A stretch of 37,933 nt of DNA from Massilia aquatica (lineage in GTDB: Bacteria > Pseudomonadota > Gammaproteobacteria > Burkholderiales > Burkholderiaceae_D). The translations under genes and the position numbers were made by a program. Positions 24,987-33,231 of the stretch are shown in pieces. The notes beneath the pieces were generated by a model, which saw only the letters and a list, made by a program, of their open reading frames with translations, was not told where the DNA came from and did not search any database. The stretch is from the NCBI RefSeq assembly GCF_011682045.1, contig NZ_VVIW01000038.1, positions 1 through 37,933 on the forward strand, read 5' to 3'. Position 1 is the stretch's first letter, and each line of letters opens with the position of its first letter.

Positions 24987-26465
24987 CTACTGGCGCGGGC
25001 GGATCACCACGTACTGGGTGGTTTCGTCGCGGCGCACCAGCACGGCGGCGCTTTTCTTCGGATCGAGCTTGGCGACCATGGCGTTGAACTGCCTGGCGTC
25101 CTTGACTTCGACATTGTTCAGCTGCAGGATCAGGTCGCCCGGACGCAGGCCGGCGCGCGCCGCCACCCCTTCGCTGGCGTCGACCAGCACGCCGCCGGTC
25201 AGGTCGAGCTCCTTGCGCTGCACCTCGCTCAGGTCGGACACATGCAGGCCCACCGCGTTCGGGGCTTGCTCGGGGGCCGGCTTCTTGACGGCCGGCTTGC
25301 GCGCCGACTTGTCGTCGTCGAGGGCGACGATGCCCACCGGAATCTCTTTCTGCTGGCCCTGGCGCCAGACCGTGACAATGGCCTTGCTGCCGACGGCGGT
25401 GGAGCCGACCAGGCGCGGCAGGTCGGCGCTCTTCTGGATATCCTGGCCGTTGAATTTGAGAATGATGTCGCCGACCTTGATGCCGCCCTTCTCGGCCGGC
25501 CCGCCCGCTTCCACGCGCGCCACTTCGACGCCGCGCGCCTTGCCCAGGCCCAGCGACTCGGCCACTTCCTTGCTCACTTCGCCAATTTCGACGCCCAGGC
25601 GGCCGCGCGTAACGCGCCCGGTCTTCTTGAGCTGGTCGGCCACGCGCATCGCTTCGTCGATCGGCACGGCAAAGGAAATGCCGTTGTAGCCGCCGGACAA
25701 GGTCGCGATCTGCGAATTGATGCCGATCACTTCGCCGCGCATATTGATCAGCGGACCGCCCGAGTTGCCGGGATTAACCGCCACATCGCTCTGGATCAGC
25801 GGCAAGTACTCGCCGGTGTCGCGCGATTTCGCCGAAATGATGCCGGCCGTGACGGTGTTATCGAGATTAAACGGCGAGCCGATGGCGATCACCCATTCGC
25901 CGACGCGGATCTTGTTGGAGTCGCCGATGGTCAGGCTGGGCAGCTGTTGCGCCTCGAGCTTGAGCACGGCCACGTCGGAGCGCTTGTCGGAGCCGAGCAC
26001 CTTGGCCTTGAATTCGCGCCGGTCCGTGAGCGTCACCAGCACTTCGTCGGCGCCGTCGACCACGTGGGCATTGGTCAGCACAAAGCCGTCGGCCGAGACG
26101 ATAAAGCCCGACCCGACCCCGCGCTGCACTTCTTCCTCCTGCGGCTGCTGGGGCGAACGGCGCCCGCGCGGATCCTGGCCGCGCGGCACCGCGCCGCCGA
26201 AGAAGCGGCGCAGGAATTCCTGCATTTCCTCTTCATTGGGACTGCCCTGCCCCTGCTTGAGTTTTTCGGTGGTGCGGATATTGACCACCGCCGGGCCGAC
26301 TTTGTCGATCAGGTCGGTAAAATCGGGCAAGCCCTTGACCAGCGGCGCGCCGGCTGCGGCGGCGGCAAGCGCGGCGGCGCCGGCGGTGGGAGCAAAGGCC
26401 AGGGCCGAACCGGCGATAAACAGGGCGGAGAAAATCTTGTTGCCAGCGGAGAGTGTCATGGTCAT
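24987..26465 (-). CDS. mucD: Periplasmic serine protease of DegP/MucD type
   Basis: An HtrA protease/chaperone that removes misfolded envelope proteins. Counting from the ATG at 26465 (492 aa), there is a signal peptide (FSALFIAGSALAFAPTAGAA). The trypsin-like domain has catalytic His134 (LTNAHVVDGADE), Asp164 (KRSDVAVLKLE) and Ser235 (NPGNSGGPLIN). The LA-loop is Gln/Arg-rich (RGQDPRGRRSPQQPQEEE). Two PDZ domains follow (RGLGVEIGEVS-like start near 290 and GGVLVDASEGVAARAGLRPG near 430). The frame is open to a TTG at 26486, and another ATG lies two codons further in; no start has a clear ribosome site. It follows rseA, as in the rpoE-rse-mucD operons of Pseudomonas and Burkholderia, but without rseB. 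Confidence 0.95.
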   Translation of the reverse strand: MTMTLSAGNKIFSALFIAGSALAFAPTAGAAALAAAAAGAPLVKGLPDFTDLIDKVGPAVVNIRTTEKLKQGQGSPNEEEMQEFLRRFFGGAVPRGQDPRGRRSPQQPQEEEVQRGVGSGFIVSADGFVLTNAHVVDGADEVLVTLTDRREFKAKVLGSDKRSDVAVLKLEAQQLPSLTIGDSNKIRVGEWVIAIGSPFNLDNTVTAGIISAKSRDTGEYLPLIQSDVAVNPGNSGGPLINMRGEVIGINSQIATLSGGYNGISFAVPIDEAMRVADQLKKTGRVTRGRLGVEIGEVSKEVAESLGLGKARGVEVARVEAGGPAEKGGIKVGDIILKFNGQDIQKSADLPRLVGSTAVGSKAIVTVWRQGQQKEIPVGIVALDDDKSARKPAVKKPAPEQAPNAVGLHVSDLSEVQRKELDLTGGVLVDASEGVAARAGLRPGDLILQLNNVEVKDARQFNAMVAKLDPKKSAAVLVRRDETTQYVVIRPRQ

Positions 26466-26594
26466 CGGAGTGAGGAATCGGAACAAAGATTGACGTTATG
26501 GTAAGCCAAAACGCCATCTTTGTCGCGCCGCGCTGCGCGCAGCGGGTGGCGGGCCGGGTTTTTAACGGCAAACCCTGCCCGCCGCCGTCCGCAC

Positions 26595-27299
26595 TCAGGG
26601 CACCGAGCTGATCGGCGGCTTGATCGCGGCGGCGGCCTTGGGATCGGTGGCGCCGTCGGCCACGCCCGCGCTTGCCTCAAGCGCGCCAGCCGCCCTGGCT
26701 TCGGCGCCAGCATCGGCATCGGCCGCCAGTGGCGCCACGCCGGCCTCGCCGGGTTCGACCGTGGCGGCCGCCTTGACCACGGCAATGGTCACCAGCTCGG
26801 CCCCCGCCGCAATGCTGGCCTCGGCTGCGGCTGCGGCGCTGGCGCCGGGCGCGTCCATGCCATCGTCCGCCGCCTCGCCGACCACCCGGGCCTCGGGGTC
26901 GGGCGGCGTGCCCGCGCCGGCGCTGGCACCAGACGCGTCGCCCGCGACGGCGCCGATCCCGGTCACCGGCCCGGCGGCGCCGGCGGCCACCGCCACCGCC
27001 AGCGCCACCGGCGCCGGCGCGCTGCGCGCCAGCGCCTCGCCAGATGCGCGCACGCTGCGCTTGCCGGGCAAGGGCTCGGCCGCCAGGCGCGCCGCCAGTT
27101 TATCGGCAAAGCCGGGCGACAGGTGCGGCGCGCCCTGCTCGCGGATCACGTCGCGGATGCGGTGGTAGGCATGCCAGGCGTGCTCGCCCTCGGCCGAGCG
27201 CAGCGCCTCGTCGGGCAGCGTGGAAGGCGACAGTTCGTGGTCGCTGAATGCCGAGATCTGCTCCCGGATGGTTTTCGGGGTGTCCATCGATATTTCCAT
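26595..27299 (-). CDS. rseA: Anti-sigma-E factor RseA-like, with an Ala-rich C-terminal half
   Basis: RseA binds and inactivates sigma-E until regulated proteolysis frees it. The N-terminal about 75 residues match the RseA cytoplasmic domain (REQISAFSDHELSPSTLP, HAWHAYHRIRDVIREQG, SPGFADKLAARLAAEPLPG). A weak, short hydrophobic stretch (APVALAVAVAAGAAG, about 97-111) is the only candidate membrane segment. The following about 120 residues are nearly all Ala, Gly, Asp, Glu and Pro (ASAAAAAEASIAAGAELVTI) and do not look like the usual periplasmic RseB-binding domain. The start is the ATG at 27299; a GTG one codon earlier and an ATG at 27287 are alternatives. It lies 51 bases after rpoE. Function as an anti-sigma factor is likely; the mode of release is unclear. 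Confidence 0.8.
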   Translation of the reverse strand: MEISMDTPKTIREQISAFSDHELSPSTLPDEALRSAEGEHAWHAYHRIRDVIREQGAPHLSPGFADKLAARLAAEPLPGKRSVRASGEALARSAPAPVALAVAVAAGAAGPVTGIGAVAGDASGASAGAGTPPDPEARVVGEAADDGMDAPGASAAAAAEASIAAGAELVTIAVVKAAATVEPGEAGVAPLAADADAGAEARAAGALEASAGVADGATDPKAAAAIKPPISSVP

Positions 27300-27350
27300 C
27301 ACTGTGATTGGTGACCAAAAGTTAACCGATTAGAGCGATCATTGCTACAC

Positions 27351-27953
27351 CTAACGTCGTTTGTCATGCGGATCGTCGAGCAAGGGCCTCAACTTCTCGG
27401 CAATCACTTCGCGGGCCCGGAAGATGCGGCTGCGCACTGTGCCGATAGGACATGACATGACTTCAGATATTTCCTCGTAGCTCAACCCTTCAATTTCGCG
27501 CAGGACAATCGCGGTCCGCAGTTCCAGCGGCAACGCTTCCATCGCGGCATTGACCGTATACGCGATCTGCTTGCTTGCCAACACCGATTCCGGGGTGTTG
27601 ATATCCCGCAAACTTTCCGCATCGTCAAACGCTTCGGCACGCTCGGCATCGGCCTCGGTCGAGGTCGGGGCGCGCCTGCCCTGTGTGACGAGAAAATTCT
27701 TCGCCGTATTGATACCGATCCGGTACAGCCAGGTATAAAAAGCAGAATCCCCCCTGAAGTGCCGCAAGGCACGATAAGCCTTGATAAATGTTTCTTGCAC
27801 TACGTCCTCGGCCTCGGCCGGATCATGCACCAGGCGCGATACCAGCCGCATCAGCCTGCGCTGATATTTGCTGACCAGCAGGTCGAACGCCTGCCTCTCG
27901 CCAGCCTGGACGCGCTCAACCAGCAGTTGATCACACTCGCGTTCTGTCGTCAC
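27351..27953 (-). CDS. rpoE: RNA polymerase sigma-E factor (envelope stress)
   Basis: A group 4 (ECF) sigma factor that directs transcription of envelope-stress genes. Region 2 (VSKYQRRLMRLVSRLVHDPA, EDVVQETFIKAYRALRHFRG, FYTWLYRIGINTAKNFLV) and region 4 (ALPLELRTAIVLREIEGLS, YEEISEVMSCPIGTVRSRIF) are complete; 200 aa. The close match to E. coli RpoE in regions 2.4 and 4.2 implies the same promoter type, GGAACTT/TCTGA. The start is a GTG at 27953 with AGGG-rich sequence just upstream. The downstream neighbours rseA and mucD complete the regulatory unit, and a matching promoter lies immediately upstream. Confidence 0.96.
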   Translation of the reverse strand: MTTERECDQLLVERVQAGERQAFDLLVSKYQRRLMRLVSRLVHDPAEAEDVVQETFIKAYRALRHFRGDSAFYTWLYRIGINTAKNFLVTQGRRAPTSTEADAERAEAFDDAESLRDINTPESVLASKQIAYTVNAAMEALPLELRTAIVLREIEGLSYEEISEVMSCPIGTVRSRIFRAREVIAEKLRPLLDDPHDKRR

Positions 27954-27996
27954 TGACCCTGCCCTCTTGGCTGCGGCAGCGAACCGTCCCTATGTC

Positions 27997-28024
27997 TATA
28001 GAGTTGGCCGCTTGCAATAAGTTC
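27997..28024 (-). promoter_or_regulatory. Candidate sigma-E-dependent promoter of rpoE
   Basis: On the minus strand TGAACTT (with GAACTT at 28024-28019) is followed by a 16-base spacer and TCTATA (28002-27997). This fits the sigma-E consensus GAACTT-N16-TCtnA and lies about 45-70 bases upstream of the rpoE start codon. The TGA that begins the -35 box is the stop codon of the ygfX-like gene. It implies autoregulation of rpoE, as in E. coli. Confidence 0.6.
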
Positions 28025-28559
28025 AAAGTATTTTGTTATTTCCGACAAATTGTTTGTCCCGCCCGGCAATGGCCCGTACAGCGACCGACAATGCCCGGAA
28101 CTGCTCGCGGGACACGCTGTCCGGCCAGATGAGCTGTACAGTGATGCGCTTGCCAGTGGGTGAACCCAGCAGCAGGAGCAGGCTGTGCGGCCAAATAGTC
28201 GATCCGGGAAGCAATTGCAGCACATCCGCTTGCGCCGGTACTGCGCCCAAGCTCTGTTGTACCGTCAGGCGAATCTCGCCGAGTCCAGAAATATCAATCC
28301 TGCGCCGCTTTTCCCCCTGCCTCGATGCACTCCATGCAAGCATTGCTGCCAAGGCGCAAGCCCCAGCGGACACTGCCGTCCAAACGCCGGCCGCGCCCAT
28401 GCCCGCGGCCCAGCGCCCGGCGAGCGCAAGTGCCACGGCCAGATTGAGCGCGGCGTAGCCAAGCAGGACCAGGCGCAGCAAGCGCGACGGCCTGATGCAG
28501 GCGGAGACCGCAATCGACATAATCAGAAGGAAAGGTGCTGCGGGGCGCCAGTGCGTCAT
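28023..28559 (-). CDS. YgfX-like membrane protein (178 aa)
   Basis: A small inner-membrane protein with two hydrophobic N-terminal segments (FLLIMSIAVSACI and a longer pair LLRLVLLGYAALNLAVALAL / AAGVWTAVSAGACALAAML) and a soluble C-terminal domain (IDISGLGEIRLTVQQ, LQLLPGSTIWPHSLLLLLG, REQFRALSVAVRAIAG). The layout resembles the YgfX (CptA) family, and a ygfX-like gene commonly lies beside rpoE in betaproteobacteria. In E. coli YgfX inhibits FtsZ and MreB; whether this one does is unknown. I chose the ATG at 28559; a GTG at 28616 is in frame but adds residues unlike the family. It sits 150 bases after fabF. Confidence 0.6.
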   Translation of the reverse strand: MTHWRPAAPFLLIMSIAVSACIRPSRLLRLVLLGYAALNLAVALALAGRWAAGMGAAGVWTAVSAGACALAAMLAWSASRQGEKRRRIDISGLGEIRLTVQQSLGAVPAQADVLQLLPGSTIWPHSLLLLLGSPTGKRITVQLIWPDSVSREQFRALSVAVRAIAGRDKQFVGNNKIL

Positions 28560-28653
28560 GGTGCACTGGGCAAATCGGACCCCGGCGAGTGCCGCCGGCG
28601 TTTCATCGACGCCCACACTTGAGACAAGTGCAGGCGCCGAAAGTTCATACTAA

Positions 28654-28677
28654 GACGCGAATATTTTCCTGCGCGTC
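28654..28677. repeat. Inverted repeat GACGCG/CGCGTC downstream of fabF
   Basis: GACGCG (28654-28659) and CGCGTC (28672-28677) flank a 12-base AT-rich centre, about 35 bases after the fabF stop. It is not followed by a T-run. It could be an operator or a weak hairpin marking the end of the fab operon. Confidence 0.4.
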
Positions 28678-28709
28678 ATTTCCCCATGGATAGGGGGAGC
28701 AAGCAACGA

Positions 28710-29957
28710 TCAAGCCTTGCCGAACACCAGGGTACCGTTGGTACCGCCGAAGCCGAACGAGTTCTTCACCGCGATGTCGATCTTCATCTCGCGCGCCGTG
28801 TTGGCGCAGAAGTCCAGGTCGCAAGCGGGGTCCTGGTTGAAGATGTTGATCGTCGGCGGCGAGATCTGGTGATGCATCGCCAGCACGGTGAATACTGCTT
28901 CCAGCCCGCCGGCGCCGCCCAGCAGGTGGCCGGTCATCGACTTGGTCGAATTAACCACCAGCTTGCCGGCATGCTCGCCGAAAGTCTTCTTCAGGCCCTG
29001 CACTTCGGCCACGTCGCCCTGCGGCGTCGAGGTACCGTGCGCATTGACGTAATTGACCTGGTCGGCGTTCACGCCGGCGTTGGCCAGGGCCGATTTCATG
29101 CAGCGGCTGGCGCCACTGCCGTCTTCGACCGGGGCCGTCATGTGGTAGGCGTCGGCGCTCATGCCAAAGCCCAGCAGTTCGGCGTAGATCTTGGCGCCGC
29201 GCGCCTTGGCGTGCTCGTATTCTTCCAGCACCATCACGCCGGCGCCTTCGCCCAGCACGAAGCCGTCGCGGTCGATGTCCCACGGACGCGAGGCGGTGGC
29301 CGGATCGTCGTTGCGCGACGACAGCGCGCGTGCCGAGGCGAAACCGCCCAGGCCCAGCGGCGAGATGGTCGCTTCGGCGCCGCCGGCGATCATCACGTCG
29401 GCATCGCCATACTCGATCAGGCGGCCAGCCGCGCCGATGCTGTGCAGGCCGGTGGTGCAAGCCGTGACGATGGCCAGGTTCGGACCGCGCAAGCCGTATT
29501 CGATCGACAGGTTGCCCGAAATCATGTTAATGATCGAGGCCGGAACGAAGAACGGCGAAATGCGGCGCGGCCCGCGCTTGCTGTAATCTTCCTTGGTGTC
29601 TTCGATCAGCGGCAAGCCGCCGATGCCGGACCCGACGATCACGCCGATGCGGTCGGCATTTTCTTCGGTGACCACCAGTCCGCTATCGCGCATGGCTTGC
29701 ATGCCCGCCGCCATGCCGTAATGGATAAACGTATCCATGTGGCGGGCATCCTTGGCCGAGATGTAATCCTCGATATTGAAACCCTTGACTTCGCCCGCGA
29801 AGTGGGTCGAAAAAGGCTGCGCATCAAACCTGGTGATGTTGGCAATGCCCGACTTGCCGGCCAATGCGGCGTTCCACGTGTCGGCAACCGTGTTGCCGAT
29901 AGGTGAAACGGCGCCCAGCCCGGTGATGACGACACGACGATTTCGTGAACGGCTCAA
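28710..29957 (-). CDS. fabF: 3-oxoacyl-[acyl-carrier-protein] synthase II
   Basis: FabF elongates acyl-ACP by condensation with malonyl-ACP and controls unsaturated fatty-acid length with temperature. Thiolase fold with catalytic Cys167 ([14 protein letters not shown]), His in [12 protein letters not shown] (about 308) and His in [13 protein letters not shown] (about 345). The N-terminus [16 protein letters not shown] and C-terminus [15 protein letters not shown] are family-typical; 415 aa. The start is a TTG at 29957 preceded by GGGAGA six bases upstream; no ATG fits better. It lies 27 bases downstream of acpP, the usual acpP-fabF pair. Confidence 0.97.
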   Translation of the reverse strand: MSRSRNRRVVITGLGAVSPIGNTVADTWNAALAGKSGIANITRFDAQPFSTHFAGEVKGFNIEDYISAKDARHMDTFIHYGMAAGMQAMRDSGLVVTEENADRIGVIVGSGIGGLPLIEDTKEDYSKRGPRRISPFFVPASIINMISGNLSIEYGLRGPNLAIVTACTTGLHSIGAAGRLIEYGDADVMIAGGAEATISPLGLGGFASARALSSRNDDPATASRPWDIDRDGFVLGEGAGVMVLEEYEHAKARGAKIYAELLGFGMSADAYHMTAPVEDGSGASRCMKSALANAGVNADQVNYVNAHGTSTPQGDVAEVQGLKKTFGEHAGKLVVNSTKSMTGHLLGGAGGLEAVFTVLAMHHQISPPTINIFNQDPACDLDFCANTAREMKIDIAVKNSFGFGGTNGTLVFGKA

Positions 29958-29984
29958 GCGATTCTCCCGAGAAAATTGTAAAAC

Positions 29985-30224
29985 TTAGGCCTTGACGTGC
30001 GCCGTGGCGTAGTCGATTGCCTGTTTCACGGTGGTGATCTTTTCAGCTTGTTCGTCAGGGATTTCCATTTCGAATTCGTCTTCCAGCGCCATCACCAGTT
30101 CGACGGTGTCGAGGGAATCAGCGCCGAGGTCGTCAACGAACGAGGATTCGATTTTGATGTCTACTTCTGCAACGCCAAGTTGCTCAGCGACGATTTTTTT
30201 AACGCGTTGTTCGATATCCGACAT
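29985..30224 (-). CDS. acpP: Acyl carrier protein
   Basis: AcpP carries growing acyl chains on a phosphopantetheine arm. The 79-residue acidic four-helix protein has the attachment motif [19 protein letters not shown], with Ser37 as the modified residue. It starts at an ATG with GGAG seven bases upstream. AcpS, encoded in the same window, installs the arm. The 179-base gap upstream (30225-30403) holds a likely promoter, giving acpP its own supply of transcript, as expected for a very abundant protein. Confidence 0.98.
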   Translation of the reverse strand: MSDIEQRVKKIVAEQLGVAEVDIKIESSFVDDLGADSLDTVELVMALEDEFEMEIPDEQAEKITTVKQAIDYATAHVKA

Positions 30225-30262
30225 GTTATGGCTCCATTGTGTGTGTTACGGAAAGTGCGCGC

Positions 30263-30290
30263 ATTTTATCAGGTTTGCGCGGCGAAAAAC
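30263..30290 (-). promoter_or_regulatory. Candidate acpP promoter
   Basis: On the minus strand GTTTTT (30290-30285), a 16-base spacer and TAAAAT (30268-30263) precede acpP by about 40 bases. The -35 is weak but the -10 is good, and the position is as expected for the internal acpP promoter of fab clusters. Confidence 0.4.
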
Positions 30291-30403
30291 TAATTTCGGT
30301 GTCTGCCGCAAATTCCACCGAACGTACTGCTAAATGACGAGAATTCCCTTTATTCTCTCCGTGCGCACGTCCGCAAATGGGAGCCGACAAAGGGATTTCA
30401 ACA

Positions 30404-31141
30404 TCAATTCATATACATTCCGCCATTCACGTGCAGGGTCGTGCCCGTGATATACGCCGCCTGCGGTCCCGCCAGGAAGGCCACCGCGTGGGCGATGTCT
30501 TCCGGCGCGCCCAGGCGTCCCAGCGGAATCTGCGTCAGCAGACCGGTGTGCTGCTCGGCACTCAGGGCGCGGGTCATATCGGTATCGATAAAGCCGGGCG
30601 CGATGCAGTTCACCGTAATGTTGCGGCTGCCGATCTCACGCGCCAGCGCCCGGCTCATGCCAGCCACGCCGGCCTTGGCGGCCGCGTAATTCATCTGTCC
30701 CGCGTTGCCGGCCGAGCCGACCACCGAGGTGATATTAATGATACGCCCATGTTTGGCTTTCATCATGCCGCGCAGGACCGCGCGCGACAGGCGCCCCACG
30801 GCCGACAGGTTGGTGGCGATGACGCTGTCCCATTCCTCGTCCTTCATGCGCATAGCCAATTGATCCTGGGTAATGCCGGCATTGTTGACCAGGATCGACA
30901 GGCTGCCGAAGTCCTTTTGCACGGCGTCGATGGTGGCGGCGCAGGCGGCGGCGTCGGTCACGTTGAGCACGGCGCCCTTGCCGCCGAATTCGGCCAGGTA
31001 ATCCGAAATGGCTTGCGCGCCGCTCTCGCTGGTGGCGGTGCCGACCACCCTGGCGCCCTGGCGGGCCAGTTCGAGTGCGATGGCCTTGCCGATGCCGCGC
31101 GACGCGCCCGTTACCAGGGCGACTTGATTTTCCAGATTCAT
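30404..31141 (-). CDS. fabG: 3-oxoacyl-[acyl-carrier-protein] reductase
   Basis: FabG reduces 3-oxoacyl-ACP with NADPH, the first reduction of each elongation cycle. It is a short-chain dehydrogenase of 245 aa with the Rossmann motif TGASRGIG (11-18), NNAG (86-89) and the catalytic Ser139, Tyr152 and Lys156 (GSAGNAGQMNYAAAKAG). The C-terminus YITGTTLHVNGGMYM is standard. It starts at an ATG with AAGGA upstream, 37 bases after fabD. Confidence 0.97.
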   Translation of the reverse strand: MNLENQVALVTGASRGIGKAIALELARQGARVVGTATSESGAQAISDYLAEFGGKGAVLNVTDAAACAATIDAVQKDFGSLSILVNNAGITQDQLAMRMKDEEWDSVIATNLSAVGRLSRAVLRGMMKAKHGRIINITSVVGSAGNAGQMNYAAAKAGVAGMSRALAREIGSRNITVNCIAPGFIDTDMTRALSAEQHTGLLTQIPLGRLGAPEDIAHAVAFLAGPQAAYITGTTLHVNGGMYMN

Positions 31142-31178
31142 TGATGTCCTTTTATTCTGAGGTTCCGCAATACTGCGC

Positions 31179-32135
31179 TTAAGCCGCTGGCGGCTGATTG
31201 AGGCTGCTCAATACGCGCTCCAGCGAAGCCTGATCCACCAGCGCCTCACCCACCAACTGCGCATCGATGCGCTTGGCCATGCCGATGAGCACCTTGCTCG
31301 GCGCCGATTCGATCACTTGCGTCACGCCCTCGGCCGCCATCTTCTGCATGGTTTCAACCCAGCGCACCGCACCGGCCGCCTGGCGCACCAGTGCATCCTT
31401 GATCGCCTCGGGATCGTTCAGGATAGTCACGTCGACGTTGTTGATCAAGTCGATCCGCGGTACGGCGAACGGCACGTCGTTCAGGTACGCGCGCAGGCGG
31501 TCCGACGCCGGTTTCAGCAAGGACGAGTGAAACGGCGCCGACACCGCCAGCTTCATGGCGCGCTTGGCGCCTTTCGCCTTGGCCAGTTCGCAGGCGCGCT
31601 CGACGGCGCCATTATGGCCGGCGATCACGATCTGGGTCAGCTCGTTGAAATTGACGGCCTCGACCACTTCGGCCGGGTTGGCGGCTGCCGCTTCGGCGCA
31701 CACCGCGCGCACCTCGTCGGCCGCCAGGCCGAGAATGACGGCCATGCCGCCCTGCCCGACCGGCACCGCTTCCTGCATGGCCTGGGCACGGAAGCGCACC
31801 AGCGGCACCGCATCTTTAAAGGCGATCACGCCGGCCGCGACCAGGGCCGAATACTCGCCCACGCTGTGTCCGGCAACCACCGACGGCACGGCGCCGCCGG
31901 CCGCGATCCAGGCGCGGTACACGGCGACCGAGGCGCTCAGCATGATCGGCTGGGTGTTGGTGGTCAGGTCCAGCTCTTCCTTGGGACCGTCGGCGATCAG
32001 CTTGCCGAGATCGAAGCCGAGCGCTTGGCTGGCTTCGGCGATGGTCTGGTCGACCACCGCGTTGCCGGCGAAGCCGTTCAACATGCCGATGGCTTGCGAA
32101 CCCTGGCCGGGAAATACAAACGCGAATTTACTCAT
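31179..32135 (-). CDS. fabD: Malonyl-CoA:ACP transacylase
   Basis: FabD loads malonate from CoA onto AcpP, providing the two-carbon donor. The sequence starts KFAFVFPGQGSQAIGM. It has the nucleophile elbow GHSVGEYSALVAAG with Ser91, and an active-site His in the SAPFHSSLLKPA segment (about 200). 318 aa. AGGAGGA precedes the ATG by about 8 bases. The 99-base gap to fabH upstream contains two hairpins. Confidence 0.97.
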   Translation of the reverse strand: MSKFAFVFPGQGSQAIGMLNGFAGNAVVDQTIAEASQALGFDLGKLIADGPKEELDLTTNTQPIMLSASVAVYRAWIAAGGAVPSVVAGHSVGEYSALVAAGVIAFKDAVPLVRFRAQAMQEAVPVGQGGMAVILGLAADEVRAVCAEAAAANPAEVVEAVNFNELTQIVIAGHNGAVERACELAKAKGAKRAMKLAVSAPFHSSLLKPASDRLRAYLNDVPFAVPRIDLINNVDVTILNDPEAIKDALVRQAAGAVRWVETMQKMAAEGVTQVIESAPSKVLIGMAKRIDAQLVGEALVDQASLERVLSSLNQPPAA

Positions 32136-32172
32136 GGGATAGTGTCCTCCTGTTTTGTTTTTATGGCGGCAT

Positions 32173-32228
32173 CCGCACCAAGGACTGGTGCGGGCAACAA
32201 TCGGCTGGCGCAGCCCGCAGGCTGCGCC
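32173..32228 (-). repeat. Two tandem hairpins between fabH and fabD
   Basis: CCGCACCA/TGGTGCGG (32173-32180 with 32186-32193, 5-base loop) and GGCGCAGCC/GGCTGCGCC (32207-32215 with 32220-32228, 4-base loop) are both perfect. Neither is followed by a T-run on the minus strand. The fabH-proximal hairpin begins 7 bases after the fabH stop. They may tune mRNA stability or partially attenuate transcription into fabD. Confidence 0.6.
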
Positions 32229-32234
32229 CGGCCC

Positions 32235-33221
32235 TTACATGCGCACCAGCACGGCGCCCCAGGTGAAGCCGCCGCCAACGCCTTCCATCATGACGTTGTC
32301 GCCGGCCTTGATGCGGCCGTCGCGCACGGCGATGTCGAGCGCCAGCGGAATCGAGGCGGCCGAGGTATTGCCATGCTGGTCAACCGTGACCACCATTTTA
32401 TCCAGCGGCAAGCCGAGCTTTTTGGCCGTGCTTTTCATGATGCGGATATTCGCCTGGTGCGGCACCAGCCAGTCGACCTGGGCGGCCGTCATGCCGGCGT
32501 GTTCCAGCACTTCGTTGGCCACCTGTTCGAGCACGGTGACGGCCAGCTTGAAGACCGCCGGGCCATCCATGTACAGGAAGCCGCTGCCGGCGATCGCGCC
32601 GCCGGCCAGGGTGCCCGGCACGCTCAGGATGTCCGAATAGCGCCCGTCGGCATGCAGCTTGCTCGACAGGATGCCCGGCTGTTCCGAGGCGGACAGCACG
32701 ATGGCGCCGGCGCCGTCACCGAACAGCACGCAGGTGGTGCGGTCGTTAAAATCGAGAATGCGCGAAAACACTTCGGCGCCGATCACCAGCACGTTCTTGT
32801 GCGCGCCCGACTTGATGAAGGCGTCCGCCACCGACACCGCATACACGAAGCCGCTGCAGACAGCCTGCACGTCGAAGGCGGCGCTGTTGTTGTGCATGCC
32901 GAGCTTGCGCTGGACGATGCAGGCGGTGCTGGGAAAGCTGCCGTGAAAGTCCGGGGTCGAGCTGGCCACGATGACGAGGTCGATTTCCTCGGCATGCTTG
33001 CCGGCCATCGCGAGCGCCTGCCTGGCGGCTGCGACCGCCAGATCCGAGGACAATTCGTCGGGCGCTGCGTAATGCCGGTTTGAAATGCCGCTGCGCGAGA
33101 CGATCCACTCGTCCGAGGTTTCGATGCCCTTGGCCGCCAGTTGCTCGGTCAGGTCGCCGTTGGAGACGCGCTTGGCCGGCAGATAGCTGCCGGTGCCGAT
33201 AATTTTGCTGTACAAGGTCAT
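32235..33221 (-). CDS. fabH: 3-oxoacyl-[acyl-carrier-protein] synthase III
   Basis: FabH begins fatty-acid synthesis by joining acetyl-CoA to malonyl-ACP. The triad is visible: Cys122 in [12 protein letters not shown], His in [10 protein letters not shown] (about 255) and Asn in [12 protein letters not shown] (about 285). The N-terminus has [15 protein letters not shown] and [14 protein letters not shown]. 328 aa, normal. The ATG has AGGA eight bases upstream and lies only 10 bases after plsX, so the two are co-transcribed. Confidence 0.97.
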   Translation of the reverse strand: MTLYSKIIGTGSYLPAKRVSNGDLTEQLAAKGIETSDEWIVSRSGISNRHYAAPDELSSDLAVAAARQALAMAGKHAEEIDLVIVASSTPDFHGSFPSTACIVQRKLGMHNNSAAFDVQAVCSGFVYAVSVADAFIKSGAHKNVLVIGAEVFSRILDFNDRTTCVLFGDGAGAIVLSASEQPGILSSKLHADGRYSDILSVPGTLAGGAIAGSGFLYMDGPAVFKLAVTVLEQVANEVLEHAGMTAAQVDWLVPHQANIRIMKSTAKKLGLPLDKMVVTVDQHGNTSAASIPLALDIAVRDGRIKAGDNVMMEGVGGGFTWGAVLVRM

Positions 33222-33231
33222 GCTGGCCGTC

